A stretch of 63,936 nucleotides of DNA from Gammaproteobacteria bacterium (GTDB lineage: Bacteria > Pseudomonadota > Gammaproteobacteria > Ga0077536), in contig JAJFJQ010000037.1 in NCBI GenBank assembly GCA_021773835.1, positions 1 to 63,936 on the forward strand. Direction: 5' to 3'. The notes beneath the pieces were generated by a model. The model worked only from the letters and a program-made list of their open reading frames with translations, was not told the origin of the DNA and did no database searches. The number at the start of each line of letters is the position of its first letter. The stretch's first letter is position 1. Of this stretch, positions 15,549-25,229 are shown in pieces. The translations under genes were made by a program, and so were the position numbers.

Positions 15549-17120
15549 CTAGAATTCCACGACCAGACCACCGCTCCAAATGGTCTGGTCATAATTAAAT
15601 AACACGATATTCGAATCGTTATTGGTGTGATCAAAACGTGCGTAGGCGGATAAGCCCTTATACAGCGGTCGGGAAAATCGGACGGTTACTGCATCGACAT
15701 CATCATCACGGATGTCGCCAATTGGCGAGAATATATCTGGATTGTCATAATCATTTAATACCTTGGTGTAGCTGACATAGCCTTCGGTCTGCCACAGCAA
15801 AGGCGACGATGCGACGAACTGGAAGCTGTCTGAATCTGAATCATAGTTTGCACCGTCGGTATCATTTGCTACGTGAAAATATCCAGTCTGAAACGTGATT
15901 TCAGTATTCGGCACGCGGAAATACCCAACCAGAGATACGGTATGCGTATCGGCATCACGATCTAATGCGGCAAGGGTGACGTTGGCGTAGTAGTTAGACG
16001 ATGCGTAGCGATACGCCAACTCCACTATGGAGTAATCATTGAATCGATAGAGCAAAGCCGGACGCACCCCGACTGAATTTCGAAAACCATCGGTATCGAC
16101 GAGCGTGTATTGGTCACTGACCGTCAAGCTTGCGATGAGGCCATCACGTACCCGTTTCGAGTACCGTGCGTAAAAATATTGATCAACCACATCAAACCCA
16201 TTGATGTCGGTATAGATATTCGAGTTGAGGCTATACCCGAATGAGAGACTGCTGTCGGCTTGCAATATATGGTCGTAACTTGCGCCGAGCGCGAATTGCA
16301 CAAATGACGAATCTTTACTGGAAATATCACTCGGCAAGGTTAATCCATCTCCAAGCGCGATCACGTTATTGTTATGTCCGCCGGCCGCCGACGCCGATAC
16401 GCGCCAGGGTTTCCGGGACGTGGCCCGTGACGTCTGGGCTTGTTGCGCTTGTCGCGCGAGACCACCCCACAGCGACCGCCCCATTGCCGAATCCGGCGTT
16501 TCGATCATGATTTGTTTGAGGTGCTGCCGCGCCGCTGGCATATCACCCCGCGCACTCTCGATGCGAGACAACAAATACAACGCGGAGGGTTTACGACTCG
16601 GGTCGCGCGCGATCGCCTCCTGCAACCGGGCTTCCGCTTTGTCCAATTCGCCTCGCCCGAACAAGGCCAGACCAATCGATGAACTTACTTTCGCGTCGCC
16701 TGGATTCGCTCTATCGTAGCTCTCGAGGTGTTGCGCGGCGAGATTCCACTCACCGACGAATATTGCAGCCCACCCAATTTCGTAGTCGAAAGATGCGCCG
16801 CGCAGACCCGCTTTGCGCGCTATCTTCAATGCAGCTAACGCATCTTCGTGGCGACCAAGTCGGTTAAGCGCGAACCCCTGCAAAAACCACCCTGCAGGGA
16901 TATCGGGATTAATTTCCGTCGCACTCTGCGCTTTGGTTAATGCACCAACATAATCCCGAACCTGCAGGAGTTCTTGCGCCTCCTTCACCAACGCTATCCC
17001 CGGTAATCCCGGACTCTCTTGCGCAATGGCGCCGGTAGGGGCGCACAAGGTCAAGACCAGAACACCGAGCATAGACACGAGTGTGTCTGCCGAAAGAGAC
17101 CTATTCCGAAATTTCTGCAT
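15549..17120 (-). CDS. TPR plus outer-membrane beta-barrel protein (Slam-like architecture)
   Basis: 523 residues. A signal peptide ends near AIAQ. Residues 30-210 are tetratricopeptide repeats (for example IPAGWFLQGFALNRLGRHED). After a short linker, the C-terminal 300 residues alternate short polar and aromatic strands and end in LVVEF, the terminal aromatic typical of outer-membrane barrels. The TPR-then-barrel order matches Slam/DUF560 translocators, which move lipoproteins or secreted proteins encoded beside them; exopolysaccharide exporters such as PgaA are an alternative. I used the ATG at 17120, preceded by GGGAAG; a TTG start 30 nt upstream would spoil the signal peptide. The exported repeat protein follows directly. 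Confidence 0.78.
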   Translation of the reverse strand: MQKFRNRSLSADTLVSMLGVLVLTLCAPTGAIAQESPGLPGIALVKEAQELLQVRDYVGALTKAQSATEINPDIPAGWFLQGFALNRLGRHEDALAALKIARKAGLRGASFDYEIGWAAIFVGEWNLAAQHLESYDRANPGDAKVSSSIGLALFGRGELDKAEARLQEAIARDPSRKPSALYLLSRIESARGDMPAARQHLKQIMIETPDSAMGRSLWGGLARQAQQAQTSRATSRKPWRVSASAAGGHNNNVIALGDGLTLPSDISSKDSSFVQFALGASYDHILQADSSLSFGYSLNSNIYTDINGFDVVDQYFYARYSKRVRDGLIASLTVSDQYTLVDTDGFRNSVGVRPALLYRFNDYSIVELAYRYASSNYYANVTLAALDRDADTHTVSLVGYFRVPNTEITFQTGYFHVANDTDGANYDSDSDSFQFVASSPLLWQTEGYVSYTKVLNDYDNPDIFSPIGDIRDDDVDAVTVRFSRPLYKGLSAYARFDHTNNDSNIVLFNYDQTIWSGGLVVEF

Positions 17121-17150
17121 CACTTCCCGTCCGATTAAGTTGCTAGACAA

Positions 17151-17619
17151 ATTCGATTGGGCAGGCGGTTTGGAATAATTATAAAAATCTGGTGTTCGAC
17201 GCTGCGGCAGTTCACGTAACGTCGTTGTAATGGTTTCTAACTTCGGCGAGATTGAGACGCCTCATTACTTTAGAGCGTACGATGCGCACGCACGCTCTCC
17301 CAAGTGTCGAGTCCGTTAATCGAGCGGATCCGGTGTCGTCCATCGAGGGAGCGCGCAGTCATACTCAAAATGGCCTCTCATTGAGTATAGTCGACCTCAG
17401 CGATATCACTACGACTAGGATCGGTAATTCGCCCGCTGGTTGGTTTCGATACCCATAGCCGAGTTTGTGTGCTTTCTATCGTACCGACTCCGGGCATCAC
17501 ACTGACGGATGCTATCGATAGATCACTCGGCTTGCCGTTCCCAGGCGGTGTGGCCAAGCCAACCAACGGCTAACCACCAACGACGAAATCCCAAGTTGCT
17601 GGATAAGCCCGAATCAACG
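17151..17619. other. 469-nt intergenic region with an 8-bp inverted repeat
   Basis: No convincing gene. It must hold the promoter of the barrel/repeat-protein operon. ATACTCAA (17361-17368) and TTGAGTAT (17381-17388) form a perfect inverted repeat with a 12-nt loop, a possible operator or hairpin. A short minus-strand reading frame at 17378-17566 has no recognisable features. Confidence 0.4.
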
Positions 17620-19935
17620 TCAGTAAATTGTTTCACCATGGTCAATACGCTTGCCCGCACCGACCAAGTCCGCGAACCCATCAAATGGCACCGGCTTTCC
17701 GAGCAAAAAACCCTGCCCAAGGTCACAACCGTTGGCCACGAGGAATCTCAATTGATCCTCCGTCTCGATCCCTTTTGCAACGACCCGCATCTGCAGTTTA
17801 TGCGCCATCGCAATAACCGCAGCAACTATCTCCGCGTGTTTGCTACTCGTCTCAATACGCTGCACAAACGAACGATCGATCTTCAAGGTATCGATGGGCA
17901 GGTCCTTCAAGTAGCTCAATGAATAATAACCCGTGCCAAAGTCGTCAATCGCGATAGAGATCCCCAGCGTTTTTAGCTGTTCCAGCGCAACCCGTGTTTT
18001 AACCATGTTGTCCATTAACACCGATTCGGTGATTTCGACCTCTAGGCCACGCAGCTCGACACCACTGTGTTGGATAGCGCGCTGAAACACCGGGACGAGT
18101 TCACTGCGTAACTGGCGTGCTGAAAGGTTGATCGCGATCCGAACGTGTTCCCTACCTACGCGCTGCAGATGCGCAAGGTGCGCACACGCGCTTTCAATTA
18201 CCCATTCGCCGATGTGGACGATCAGCTCACTGTCCTCCGCTAGCTCAATAAAATCTTCCGGTAACAATAATCCCCGATGCGGATGCTGCCATCGCGTTAG
18301 TGCCTCCGCGCCCACCGGTATCGCGTCATGTAGCCGCCATACCGGCTGGAAATGTTGCACAAACTGTCCCAGCTCTAAACTCGTCCATAGCTCTCGCTGA
18401 ACAAACAGACGGTCTGCGATCTCTTTATTCATGTCGTCGACAAAGAACTGAAACGTGTCCCGCCCGCGCCCCTTCGCCCGGTACAGCGCAAGGTCGGCGT
18501 TTTTGAGTAGCTGTTCGGCGTTTTCGCCGTCGTCCGGCGCAATGGTGATCCCAATACTCCCGGTGGCATGTAATTGGTGCTTCTCGACTTCAATCGGCTT
18601 ACGTAGCTCGTTGAGAATTTTCTCGGCCACCACTTTCGGTCCATCAATACCGATAATGTCACTCATTAACACCGCAAACTCGTCGCCACCCAGACGCGCT
18701 ACCGTATCCTCATTGCGGACGCACCCCCGTAGCCGATCGCCAATGGTACAAAGCAGCACGTCTCCAACGCCGTGGCCGAGGGTGTCGTTGACTTGCTTGA
18801 AATCGTCAAGATCCAAATATAGTACGGCGAGTCGCTGTCGGGTTCGTCGGCTGTTCTTCACCGCTTGTTCCAGGCGATCAAGAAATAACCGGCGATTGTG
18901 CAAACCGGTAAGCGGGTCAAAAAATGCGAGCTGCTCCATTTCAGCTTGGATGGACGTTAGCTCGTCAACCGTCTTCACCAATCCCGTAGTGAGTTGAGCA
19001 TTATCGATACACAGCGCGGCCTGATGTGCGAGCAAAGTAAAACATGTCAGATCCTCCAGGGTAAGCGGCGGTGAGTGTTTGCGCTGTGAATCTACCAGCG
19101 CCAAGCCGATAACCCGGTCGCCATTCCAGATCGGTGCGCAAAGGCCACTTACGATTTCTGCATTAAATAAACTTTGTGCATCGCCGAGTGCAGGATCTGA
19201 GATTGAAAATAAAACCGCCTCACCACGATCGAATACCATTTCGCGCAAGGTTCTAGACAACGGCTCTGGCGGCTCCGCAGCGCTACGGGTCTGTGCATAT
19301 ACGGGTTGAAATTCACCGCTATCGCTATCCACGAGATAAACACTCAAGCGATCCGCACGCTTGATTGCGTCTAGCGTACTGCTCGCAAACTGCGCTAGCA
19401 GGCGTTTTAAATCACGTTCTCCAGTAGCTAAGTTACTAAAGCGATGCAGGGCGATAAGCGCGGATCGATCGGCTGAGGCACCAAGAGCGGCCAAGGTATG
19501 TCGCTGGGTAGCCTGTAGCGACTGCGCGATATCGAGTGTTGCCTCGACCGGGAACATCCGATCCGCCGCATCTACGGGTAAGCTGTCTTCCTCTGCCTCG
19601 TTGTGTTCGACGATCTCAATATGCAGGAGAACGGGCATGTCGATAAAACCGAGTAGCAAGACGTCAGCGTCTTGTAATGCAATGCGATGTTGTTGGCCGT
19701 CGAGGCGCAAGAGTTGTGATCCACGTCGAACCACGGAGCCGTTAGTGCTCTGCAAGTCGCGGTACACCGGCCCTTCTTCGGTGTCCCGGATCTCGCCGTG
19801 GAAATTCGACACGGCCGGGTTAGCGAGGATGATATCGTTATTTGGATTACGACCGATGCGAACGGACGATTGCCGGAACGAAACTTGTATTGGATCCGTA
19901 TCGTTCGCCGATTCCAGGATGACGATTTTCAACAT
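17620..19935 (-). CDS. FHA-GAF-GGDEF-EAL cyclic-di-GMP protein
   Basis: 771 residues. An N-terminal FHA domain (about 20-95: SVRIGRNPNNDI, SNFHGEI, STNG) should bind phosphothreonine peptides. A GAF-like sensor domain follows at about 160-315. The GGDEF domain is intact at 416-420, with an RxxD inhibitory site (Arg407-Asp410) five residues before it. The EAL domain is intact too, with EAL at 543-545, DDFGTGYYSLSYL and KIDRSF. The protein could both make and degrade c-di-GMP, switching between biofilm and motile states. It has no membrane segment, so it is cytoplasmic and probably recruited through FHA. No partner kinase is encoded nearby; the gene stands alone. Confidence 0.93.
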   Translation of the reverse strand: MLKIVILESANDTDPIQVSFRQSSVRIGRNPNNDIILANPAVSNFHGEIRDTEEGPVYRDLQSTNGSVVRRGSQLLRLDGQQHRIALQDADVLLLGFIDMPVLLHIEIVEHNEAEEDSLPVDAADRMFPVEATLDIAQSLQATQRHTLAALGASADRSALIALHRFSNLATGERDLKRLLAQFASSTLDAIKRADRLSVYLVDSDSGEFQPVYAQTRSAAEPPEPLSRTLREMVFDRGEAVLFSISDPALGDAQSLFNAEIVSGLCAPIWNGDRVIGLALVDSQRKHSPPLTLEDLTCFTLLAHQAALCIDNAQLTTGLVKTVDELTSIQAEMEQLAFFDPLTGLHNRRLFLDRLEQAVKNSRRTRQRLAVLYLDLDDFKQVNDTLGHGVGDVLLCTIGDRLRGCVRNEDTVARLGGDEFAVLMSDIIGIDGPKVVAEKILNELRKPIEVEKHQLHATGSIGITIAPDDGENAEQLLKNADLALYRAKGRGRDTFQFFVDDMNKEIADRLFVQRELWTSLELGQFVQHFQPVWRLHDAIPVGAEALTRWQHPHRGLLLPEDFIELAEDSELIVHIGEWVIESACAHLAHLQRVGREHVRIAINLSARQLRSELVPVFQRAIQHSGVELRGLEVEITESVLMDNMVKTRVALEQLKTLGISIAIDDFGTGYYSLSYLKDLPIDTLKIDRSFVQRIETSSKHAEIVAAVIAMAHKLQMRVVAKGIETEDQLRFLVANGCDLGQGFLLGKPVPFDGFADLVGAGKRIDHGETIY

Positions 19936-20332
19936 AGCGTAGCTTCCCTAAAGACGCTGTGAACTTATCCATATTTGATGCGCCGGAGGGCGCGACTATC
20001 CGCGGTAGGGTGGATAATGGTGGGATCTGCAATCGATCGCACAGAACTGCTGCGAATTCGTGTGACTAATTTGGCAAATAATCGGTGGTCGGTCCGCGGA
20101 CACGATCGCCACGCTTCGCCCGGCGAATGCGTCACACTGAATTCCGGCTTCGAGAACACCGACCGTCGCCCAATGGATTTCGCCGATTCGACATAAAAAG
20201 GCCGGCCATGAAACCGGTAAAATCGGTCATATTGGCCTGTAGCAGCATGATCCATGCGTTTATCTTGTAGCAAACCCGCGCCGATGGGTCTAAGCTCGGC
20301 GTGTATCAGATCGCAGCAATCGGAGAACACAA
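19936..20332. other. 397-nt divergent intergenic region
   Basis: It lies between the c-di-GMP protein gene (-) and the YjlB-like cupin gene (+) and must carry both promoters. A weak G+C-rich hairpin (GGCCGGCC and neighbouring CCGGT/ATCGG) is near 20200-20240. A plus-strand frame at 19975-20196 has no recognisable protein features. Confidence 0.3.
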
Positions 20333-20923
20333 ATGGCCACCAACGGATCCGTCCAACACTTCCTAATTTCTGACGCCGGCGACGTACCCAATAACGATGC
20401 GCTTCCGGTGATCCTTTACAAGGGCGCCGCCGATTTCGGAGATAAAGAACCCGAAAGCGTCTTCGAAGAGATGTTTGCGCAAAACAACTGGGGCAATGGT
20501 TGGCGTGTCGAGAGTATTTATCACTTCCATCACTATCATTCCGATGCGCATGAAGTAGTAGCATTCGCACGCGGCAAAGCGACGCTCCAGGTTGGTGGCC
20601 CCGACGGACCGATCATCGAAGTTGAAGCTGGAGATGCTGCGGTGATCCCAGCCGGCGTCGGTCATAAAAGATTGGACGACGCACCGGGTTTGTCGGTAGT
20701 CGGTGCCTACCCCCCAGAACAATCGCCTGACGTTTGCGTGATCAGCGAAGAAGACGTGCAGAAGGCGCGCGATGAAAACGCCGATGCCGACGGCTGTGTC
20801 ATTCGACTGTTTGGAAAGAATGAACAAGACGTGGTGCGAGCAAGTATTGCGGCCACACCGTTACCGCCAACGGATCCGTTGAGTGGAAGCGATGGCCCCG
20901 TTATGGATCTCTGGAAAACCTAA
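20333..20923 (+). CDS. YjlB-like cupin protein
   Basis: 196 residues matching the YjlB cupin family: IPN-like PNNDALPVILYKGA near the start, then YHFHHYHSDAHEVVAFARGK with several His metal ligands (about 63-72), and EVEAGDAAVIPAGVGHK. The family binds a metal in a single cupin barrel; its reaction is unknown. The C-terminal 45 residues (after about 150) extend beyond the usual 160-175. A GGAGA ribosome site precedes the ATG, and a strong terminator follows 26 nt after the stop, so it is a monocistronic unit. Confidence 0.85.
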   Translation: MATNGSVQHFLISDAGDVPNNDALPVILYKGAADFGDKEPESVFEEMFAQNNWGNGWRVESIYHFHHYHSDAHEVVAFARGKATLQVGGPDGPIIEVEAGDAAVIPAGVGHKRLDDAPGLSVVGAYPPEQSPDVCVISEEDVQKARDENADADGCVIRLFGKNEQDVVRASIAATPLPPTDPLSGSDGPVMDLWKT

Positions 20924-20948
20924 GCTTCACAGGACCTACTGAAAAAAG

Positions 20949-20987
20949 AGGCCGGCGCGATCACGCAAGATCCGCGCCGGCCTTTTG
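20949..20987 (+). terminator. Rho-independent terminator after the YjlB-like gene
   Basis: GGCCGGCGCG-ATC pairs with GATCCGCGCCGGCC across a loop of about 8 nt, with one bulged base. TTTTGATTT follows on the plus strand. Position and strength fit termination of the cupin transcript. Confidence 0.75.
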
Positions 20988-21084
20988 ATTTCCACGCTTG
21001 AATTTGTCCAGTCGCCGTACCTGGGACGAGGCTAGGGAAAACAACGGTGACTTGCACGCGTTCATCGACATCGAAGGCCCGTGC

Positions 21085-21264
21085 CTACGACGTGCCGCGG
21101 ATCCGACAACTAAAGGCCAACGCGCGCACGAAGCGTACTTGTATTACTTCTACGCCGGCCTCGTCTTCTGCCTGGTCACGTGCCCGGGCCGCTGTTTCTG
21201 CTTCCACCATGAGCAGCCGCTGCCGGCCGTCGTCTTCCTGCAATGTAACCTCGTATTCGTTCAT
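21085..21264 (-). CDS. Small 59-residue protein
   Basis: The ORF starts MNEYEVTLQEDDGRQRLLMV and ends in CRIRGTS. It reads like a compact beta-strand/helix/beta-strand unit (EYEVTLQ; an Ala/Glu/Arg-rich helix; VEVIQVRFV), with acidic composition typical of a real small protein. A short purine stretch (AAGAGCAA) precedes the ATG. It lies in the gap between the cupin terminator and the sulfurtransferase gene. I do not recognise a family. The rest of the 20988-21365 gap is empty. Confidence 0.5.
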   Translation of the reverse strand: MNEYEVTLQEDDGRQRLLMVEAETAARARDQAEDEAGVEVIQVRFVRALAFSCRIRGTS

Positions 21265-21365
21265 CTGTTGCTCTTAGGCGGATCTTTTCACGGCACCGAA
21301 AGTGATCCGGCATCGCGGGTTCGATCGCGCCAAAGGTCAATAGATGAATCTTTCATCGTTTTAAT

Positions 21366-22250
21366 TCAGCCGGTTTCCATTGGAAGGTCAGGATCGCTAG
21401 TCCATTCGGTCAGCGAGCCGTCGTAGAGTGAGACATTTTCAACGCCCAAGCGGGTAAGCGCGAAAACTGTGTTACTCGCCGCAATTGCCCCACCGCAGTA
21501 GGCAATGACTCGCTCTTTGCCAAGCGCGCCGACGTCCTCGAACTGCTGCCGTAACGCCGCGTCATCTGCAAAGTACTGTGTTGGGAGATCGACCGTCGTC
21601 GAAAACGGCACATTCACGCTGTCGGGAATGCGACCGTTGCGCGCGTAGCGTTGGGGTGGGCGCCCGGCAAACTCGTCAGGGTCCAGGGCATTGATCAGGC
21701 AGGTCCGATCATTACCAATAGTCGCTAGCACATCATCGCGACTAGCAATCAGACCCGCACGCGGACGCGCAGTAAACGTCGCGGGCGGATAGCTTGACGC
21801 CGCGGTTGAGGTCGGCAATCCACGCTCGCTCCAAGTCGTCCAGCCACCATTGAGGACGGCCGCATTGTCAAAGCCAAAACAGCGCAGCATCCACCATATG
21901 CGGGCAGCCCATGAATTCATGCCGCGGTCGTAGAGCACCACCACAGAATCGTCGCTCACCCCGATGGCGGACATTACCTGGGCGAAGCGATCGGCAGACG
22001 GCATGGCATACATGTAGTTAGTTTTCGAACGATCGGAAAGTTCGTGCAGTAGATCGATGTAGGTGGCGCCCGCAATATGTTCCTCATCGAATAATGGCCG
22101 GCCGCTGGTCAGTTCTAGCCCGTCTGCCGCGCTCGGCTCAAAATAATTTGGCAACTGCGAGGTGCATTCAATGATCCGAAGCTCTGGCATATCAAGGTGG
22201 GCGGCAAGCCACTCGCAGTCGACCAGGTAGTTCAATTCAGCTAGGTTCAC
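21366..22250 (-). CDS. Thiosulfate/3-mercaptopyruvate sulfurtransferase (tandem rhodanese)
   Basis: 294 residues with two rhodanese domains, the usual SseA/TST length. The first (about 10-145) is structural; it has VVLYDRGMNSWAAR and LNGGW. The second (about 165-290) holds the active-site Cys at 252 in the loop CGGAIA, which differs from both CRKGVT (TST) and CGSGVT (MST), so the donor is uncertain. Sulfur is transferred from thiosulfate or mercaptopyruvate to cyanide or thiols in the cytoplasm or periplasm; there is no signal peptide. The start is GTG, chosen because AGGAGAG lies 8 nt upstream. Confidence 0.88.
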   Translation of the reverse strand: MNLAELNYLVDCEWLAAHLDMPELRIIECTSQLPNYFEPSAADGLELTSGRPLFDEEHIAGATYIDLLHELSDRSKTNYMYAMPSADRFAQVMSAIGVSDDSVVVLYDRGMNSWAARIWWMLRCFGFDNAAVLNGGWTTWSERGLPTSTAASSYPPATFTARPRAGLIASRDDVLATIGNDRTCLINALDPDEFAGRPPQRYARNGRIPDSVNVPFSTTVDLPTQYFADDAALRQQFEDVGALGKERVIAYCGGAIAASNTVFALTRLGVENVSLYDGSLTEWTSDPDLPMETG

Positions 22251-22335
22251 GATGGTTCTCTCCTACAGGTTGGACAATAGGCGGCAGATTTATTTAAGAA
22301 TGAAGGGCGCGAATTCTGCCACCACTTACCGCGCG

Positions 22336-23763
22336 TCACAAACGCGGTCGAAACTTGCGCCACGGCCGCGCATTTTCATAGGCGTAGGCAAGCCGGAAGA
22401 CACTGGGATCGTCGTAGGTTCGTCCAACGATCTGGATCCCGGTCGGCACGCGTGTTTTGCGGCAATGTCCCGCAGGCACCGCCATCACCGGACAGGTGCT
22501 GACCATGTTGAACGGCCAGGTCAAAAACCAATTGAGATAGGCCGGCACCTTGCGACCATTAATAGTGAAGTTGGGATCCGCGTTGTCATGATCGGCTTTT
22601 ACCGACGGCAGCGCCAAGGTCGGGCAGATCAGTACGTCGTACTTTTCTAGGATCGGCGCGAGCTGCTGGAACATTTCACCCCGCACAATATTTATCAGGT
22701 AGTGACCGGTAGCGCCGTGTGCCATACCGCGCTCGATCATGCCGACGAAGAACGGATCCATTTCATAGCGCCAGCGGCGCAATACTTCACCACCCAAAAA
22801 GGCAGCCGCCATCGCCTCCCAATGCTGGAGATACGGTAACAAAATGCCACTATGCCAGCCGAGATTGACTTCTTTGACCTTGCAACCGAGCGAGCGCATC
22901 ACATCAAGTGCGGCGTGCGTATTTTTCGCCACTACGGGGTCGATCTCAAAGAACCCAAGGTCCATCGAAACCGCTATTTTCATGCCTCGAACGGATGCAT
23001 GGGTCGTCGGCAGCTCGACATTCGTCTTCAATGACAGCATGTCCGCCGGATGGTGACCGGACATGACATTTTGCATCAGTGCGGCATCCGCCACGCTGCG
23101 GGTCATCGGGCCATAGTGCAGTAGCGTCTCTAACGGATGTTCTAGATCGAGTGGGTTACGCCCGAATGGAGGTTTGTAGCCGACGATATTGGAGGCCGAG
23201 GCCGGTATGCGTACCGAGCCACCCGCGTCAGTGCCATCGGCAATGGTGGTCATACCGGCGGCGAGTGCGGCGCCCGCCCCGCCCGATGATCCACCGGGGC
23301 TGTACTCGAGATTGTACGGGTTACGTGTGATGCCCCAAGCCGGACTATGCGTGGCACCGGAGTGCGCAAACTCTGGCGTGGTGGAGCGTGCATGCATGAT
23401 CGCGCCGGCATCGAGCAGGCGCGCGACGGTTGGTGCGCTACTTGTCGGACGAAAGTCTGCATGCATGCGTGAACCGAAGGTCGTGATTTCACCCTCAACC
23501 GGGTGAAAATCTTTAATCACACACGGGATCCCTTCGAGCGGCCGCGGATCGGGCTTCCGTTTTCCATACTCTCTTTCGGCTTTGCGCGCCTGCTTCAGTG
23601 CACGCTCGAAAAACGTATAGGTAAACGCGTTGACGCTTGGGCCGACGGTCTCGGCGCGCGCAATCACGGCTTGCATCAATTCTACCGGTGACAGTTTTTT
23701 TGCGCGAAACGCCGCGACAGCTTCGGTCGCGCTCATATAACAGAGCTCTGTCTCTTTGGTCAT
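22336..23763 (-). CDS. Amidase-signature family amidohydrolase
   Basis: 475 residues from the ATG at 23763, which has GGGGAGGA 7 nt upstream; another ATG 24 nt earlier is less well placed. The Ser-cisSer-Lys triad is visible: Lys in PCVIKDFHPVEG, cis-Ser in GGSSGGAGAALAAG, and the nucleophile in DAGGSVRIPAS. It hydrolyses an amide to acid plus ammonia; substrate unknown (the family also includes aryl-acylamidases and GatA). It is divergent from an MFS carrier 177 nt away, which may bring in its substrate. Confidence 0.9.
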   Translation of the reverse strand: MTKETELCYMSATEAVAAFRAKKLSPVELMQAVIARAETVGPSVNAFTYTFFERALKQARKAEREYGKRKPDPRPLEGIPCVIKDFHPVEGEITTFGSRMHADFRPTSSAPTVARLLDAGAIMHARSTTPEFAHSGATHSPAWGITRNPYNLEYSPGGSSGGAGAALAAGMTTIADGTDAGGSVRIPASASNIVGYKPPFGRNPLDLEHPLETLLHYGPMTRSVADAALMQNVMSGHHPADMLSLKTNVELPTTHASVRGMKIAVSMDLGFFEIDPVVAKNTHAALDVMRSLGCKVKEVNLGWHSGILLPYLQHWEAMAAAFLGGEVLRRWRYEMDPFFVGMIERGMAHGATGHYLINIVRGEMFQQLAPILEKYDVLICPTLALPSVKADHDNADPNFTINGRKVPAYLNWFLTWPFNMVSTCPVMAVPAGHCRKTRVPTGIQIVGRTYDDPSVFRLAYAYENARPWRKFRPRL

Positions 23764-23940
23764 GCCGCCATCCTCCCCACGGTGCAAAGTCTCCTGATTC
23801 TGGCAGAGTCAGGCGCCCGAGACGAGTGCCGGCAATCAACCTCACTGGTCAATAACGAATGGACTGCGGCATTAGTAATATTGCTATGATGCAGACGCGT
23901 AGCAAAACCCCATTAGAACGATCTCTGTAAACCGCAGCTT

Positions 23941-25194
23941 ATGAGTTCCAAACACTTCTACGGCTGGCCGCTCGTCGGGGTCGGATTTTTGATCTACGGA
24001 CTCGGCATTGCGCCGGCGTACTACAGCTGGGGCTTCTTTGCCCCTGAGGTAATAGCGGACCTTGGGATCACCCGACAACAGGTTGGCACTGTGTTCGGTG
24101 GCTTAACCCTGACCTTTGCCGTGACCAGTATCTTGTCCGCGACGGTCATTCACTACTTCGGCGTACGTGTGACGGTGACCATCGGCGCCCTAATTTGCGC
24201 GCTCGCCTGGTTCTTGACCGGACGGGCCGAATCGCTGACCCAAATCTACCTATGCTTCTCACTCCTGGGTGGAATTGGTATCGGACTATCGACGCTCTTA
24301 CCAGCACAGACAATCGCTGTTTATTGGTTCAACAAATACAGAGCGCGCGCGACGGCGATCATCTTATTGGGCGCCGCAGTAGTGGGTGCCGCGGTCTCTC
24401 CGATCGACGCCATGATTCTGGAGAATGCGGACTGGCGCACCGCTTGGATCTATATCTCAATAACATCGATCCTGGTCGCGATCATCGCTGTCGTGTTTAT
24501 CCGTGACCGACCCGAGGACATCGGCCAACTGCCCGATGGACAACTGGCAACAGAACAGACGCTGACAGGTTCACCCGCTGCACCCGCACTAGCATCGAAC
24601 AGCGTCGACAACGGTGAGAAACGCTTCACCTTGAGACAAGCAATTGCGACGCCGCACTTCTTCATCGCCACGTTTGCTGACATCGCCAACACTATCCCGT
24701 GGCGCGTGCTCACCGTGCACGGTCGACTACACCTGGAAGATCTCGGATTTGCACCAACGCTTGCCGCCGCGATCCTCGGTGTGCGGGTGGGTATGAGTGG
24801 GGTCGGCCGCCTATCGGGCGCGCTAAGTGACTTCATGGCGCCACCGAAGGTGATGGCGCTTGCCCTTATCGTGAGCGCTCTTGGCGTTGGCGGTCTGCGT
24901 TTTGCCGAAACGCCGATGCTGGCTTACGCCTGTGTGGTATTGCTCGGCATCGGCTACGGTGCGGCGTTCACTACCGCGCCCATGGTTTTCGCCAGCTTTT
25001 TTGGCCGTGAGGCGTTTGCCGCCACGGGTGGCCTGCGCATTGCTATCACTGGGGTTGTCGGGTTCATTGGACCGGGCTGGGCAGGCGCGGCTGCCGACAG
25101 CTCAGGGTCCTACAACTCATCTCTAATCGTCATGATGGTGCTGTGCGTCGTCGGCGCGGTGACAATCTTCCGTTGCCGCGCACCCGAGCGTTAA
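23941..25194 (+). CDS. MFS transporter, oxalate/formate antiporter-monocarboxylate type
   Basis: 417 residues with twelve predicted membrane helices in two halves and a central cytoplasmic loop (about 190-225, RDRPEDIGQLPDGQ). The N-terminus FYGWPLVGVGFLIYG is typical of the OFA/monocarboxylate branch. It likely imports an organic anion, possibly an aromatic or amide-derived acid. It is divergently transcribed from the amidase gene and convergent with the molybdenum hydroxylase genes. A TATGAT -10-like element sits near 23884. Confidence 0.85.
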   Translation: MSSKHFYGWPLVGVGFLIYGLGIAPAYYSWGFFAPEVIADLGITRQQVGTVFGGLTLTFAVTSILSATVIHYFGVRVTVTIGALICALAWFLTGRAESLTQIYLCFSLLGGIGIGLSTLLPAQTIAVYWFNKYRARATAIILLGAAVVGAAVSPIDAMILENADWRTAWIYISITSILVAIIAVVFIRDRPEDIGQLPDGQLATEQTLTGSPAAPALASNSVDNGEKRFTLRQAIATPHFFIATFADIANTIPWRVLTVHGRLHLEDLGFAPTLAAAILGVRVGMSGVGRLSGALSDFMAPPKVMALALIVSALGVGGLRFAETPMLAYACVVLLGIGYGAAFTTAPMVFASFFGREAFAATGGLRIAITGVVGFIGPGWAGAAADSSGSYNSSLIVMMVLCVVGAVTIFRCRAPER

Positions 25195-25229
25195 GGCCGA
25201 GGCCGGCCGTGTAATCGCGCATCGTCTCC

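Noticed and set aside
19361-19942. 193-codon plus-strand frame opposite the FHA region
   Set aside because: Antisense to the well-defined FHA/GAF domains; composition typical of a shadow.
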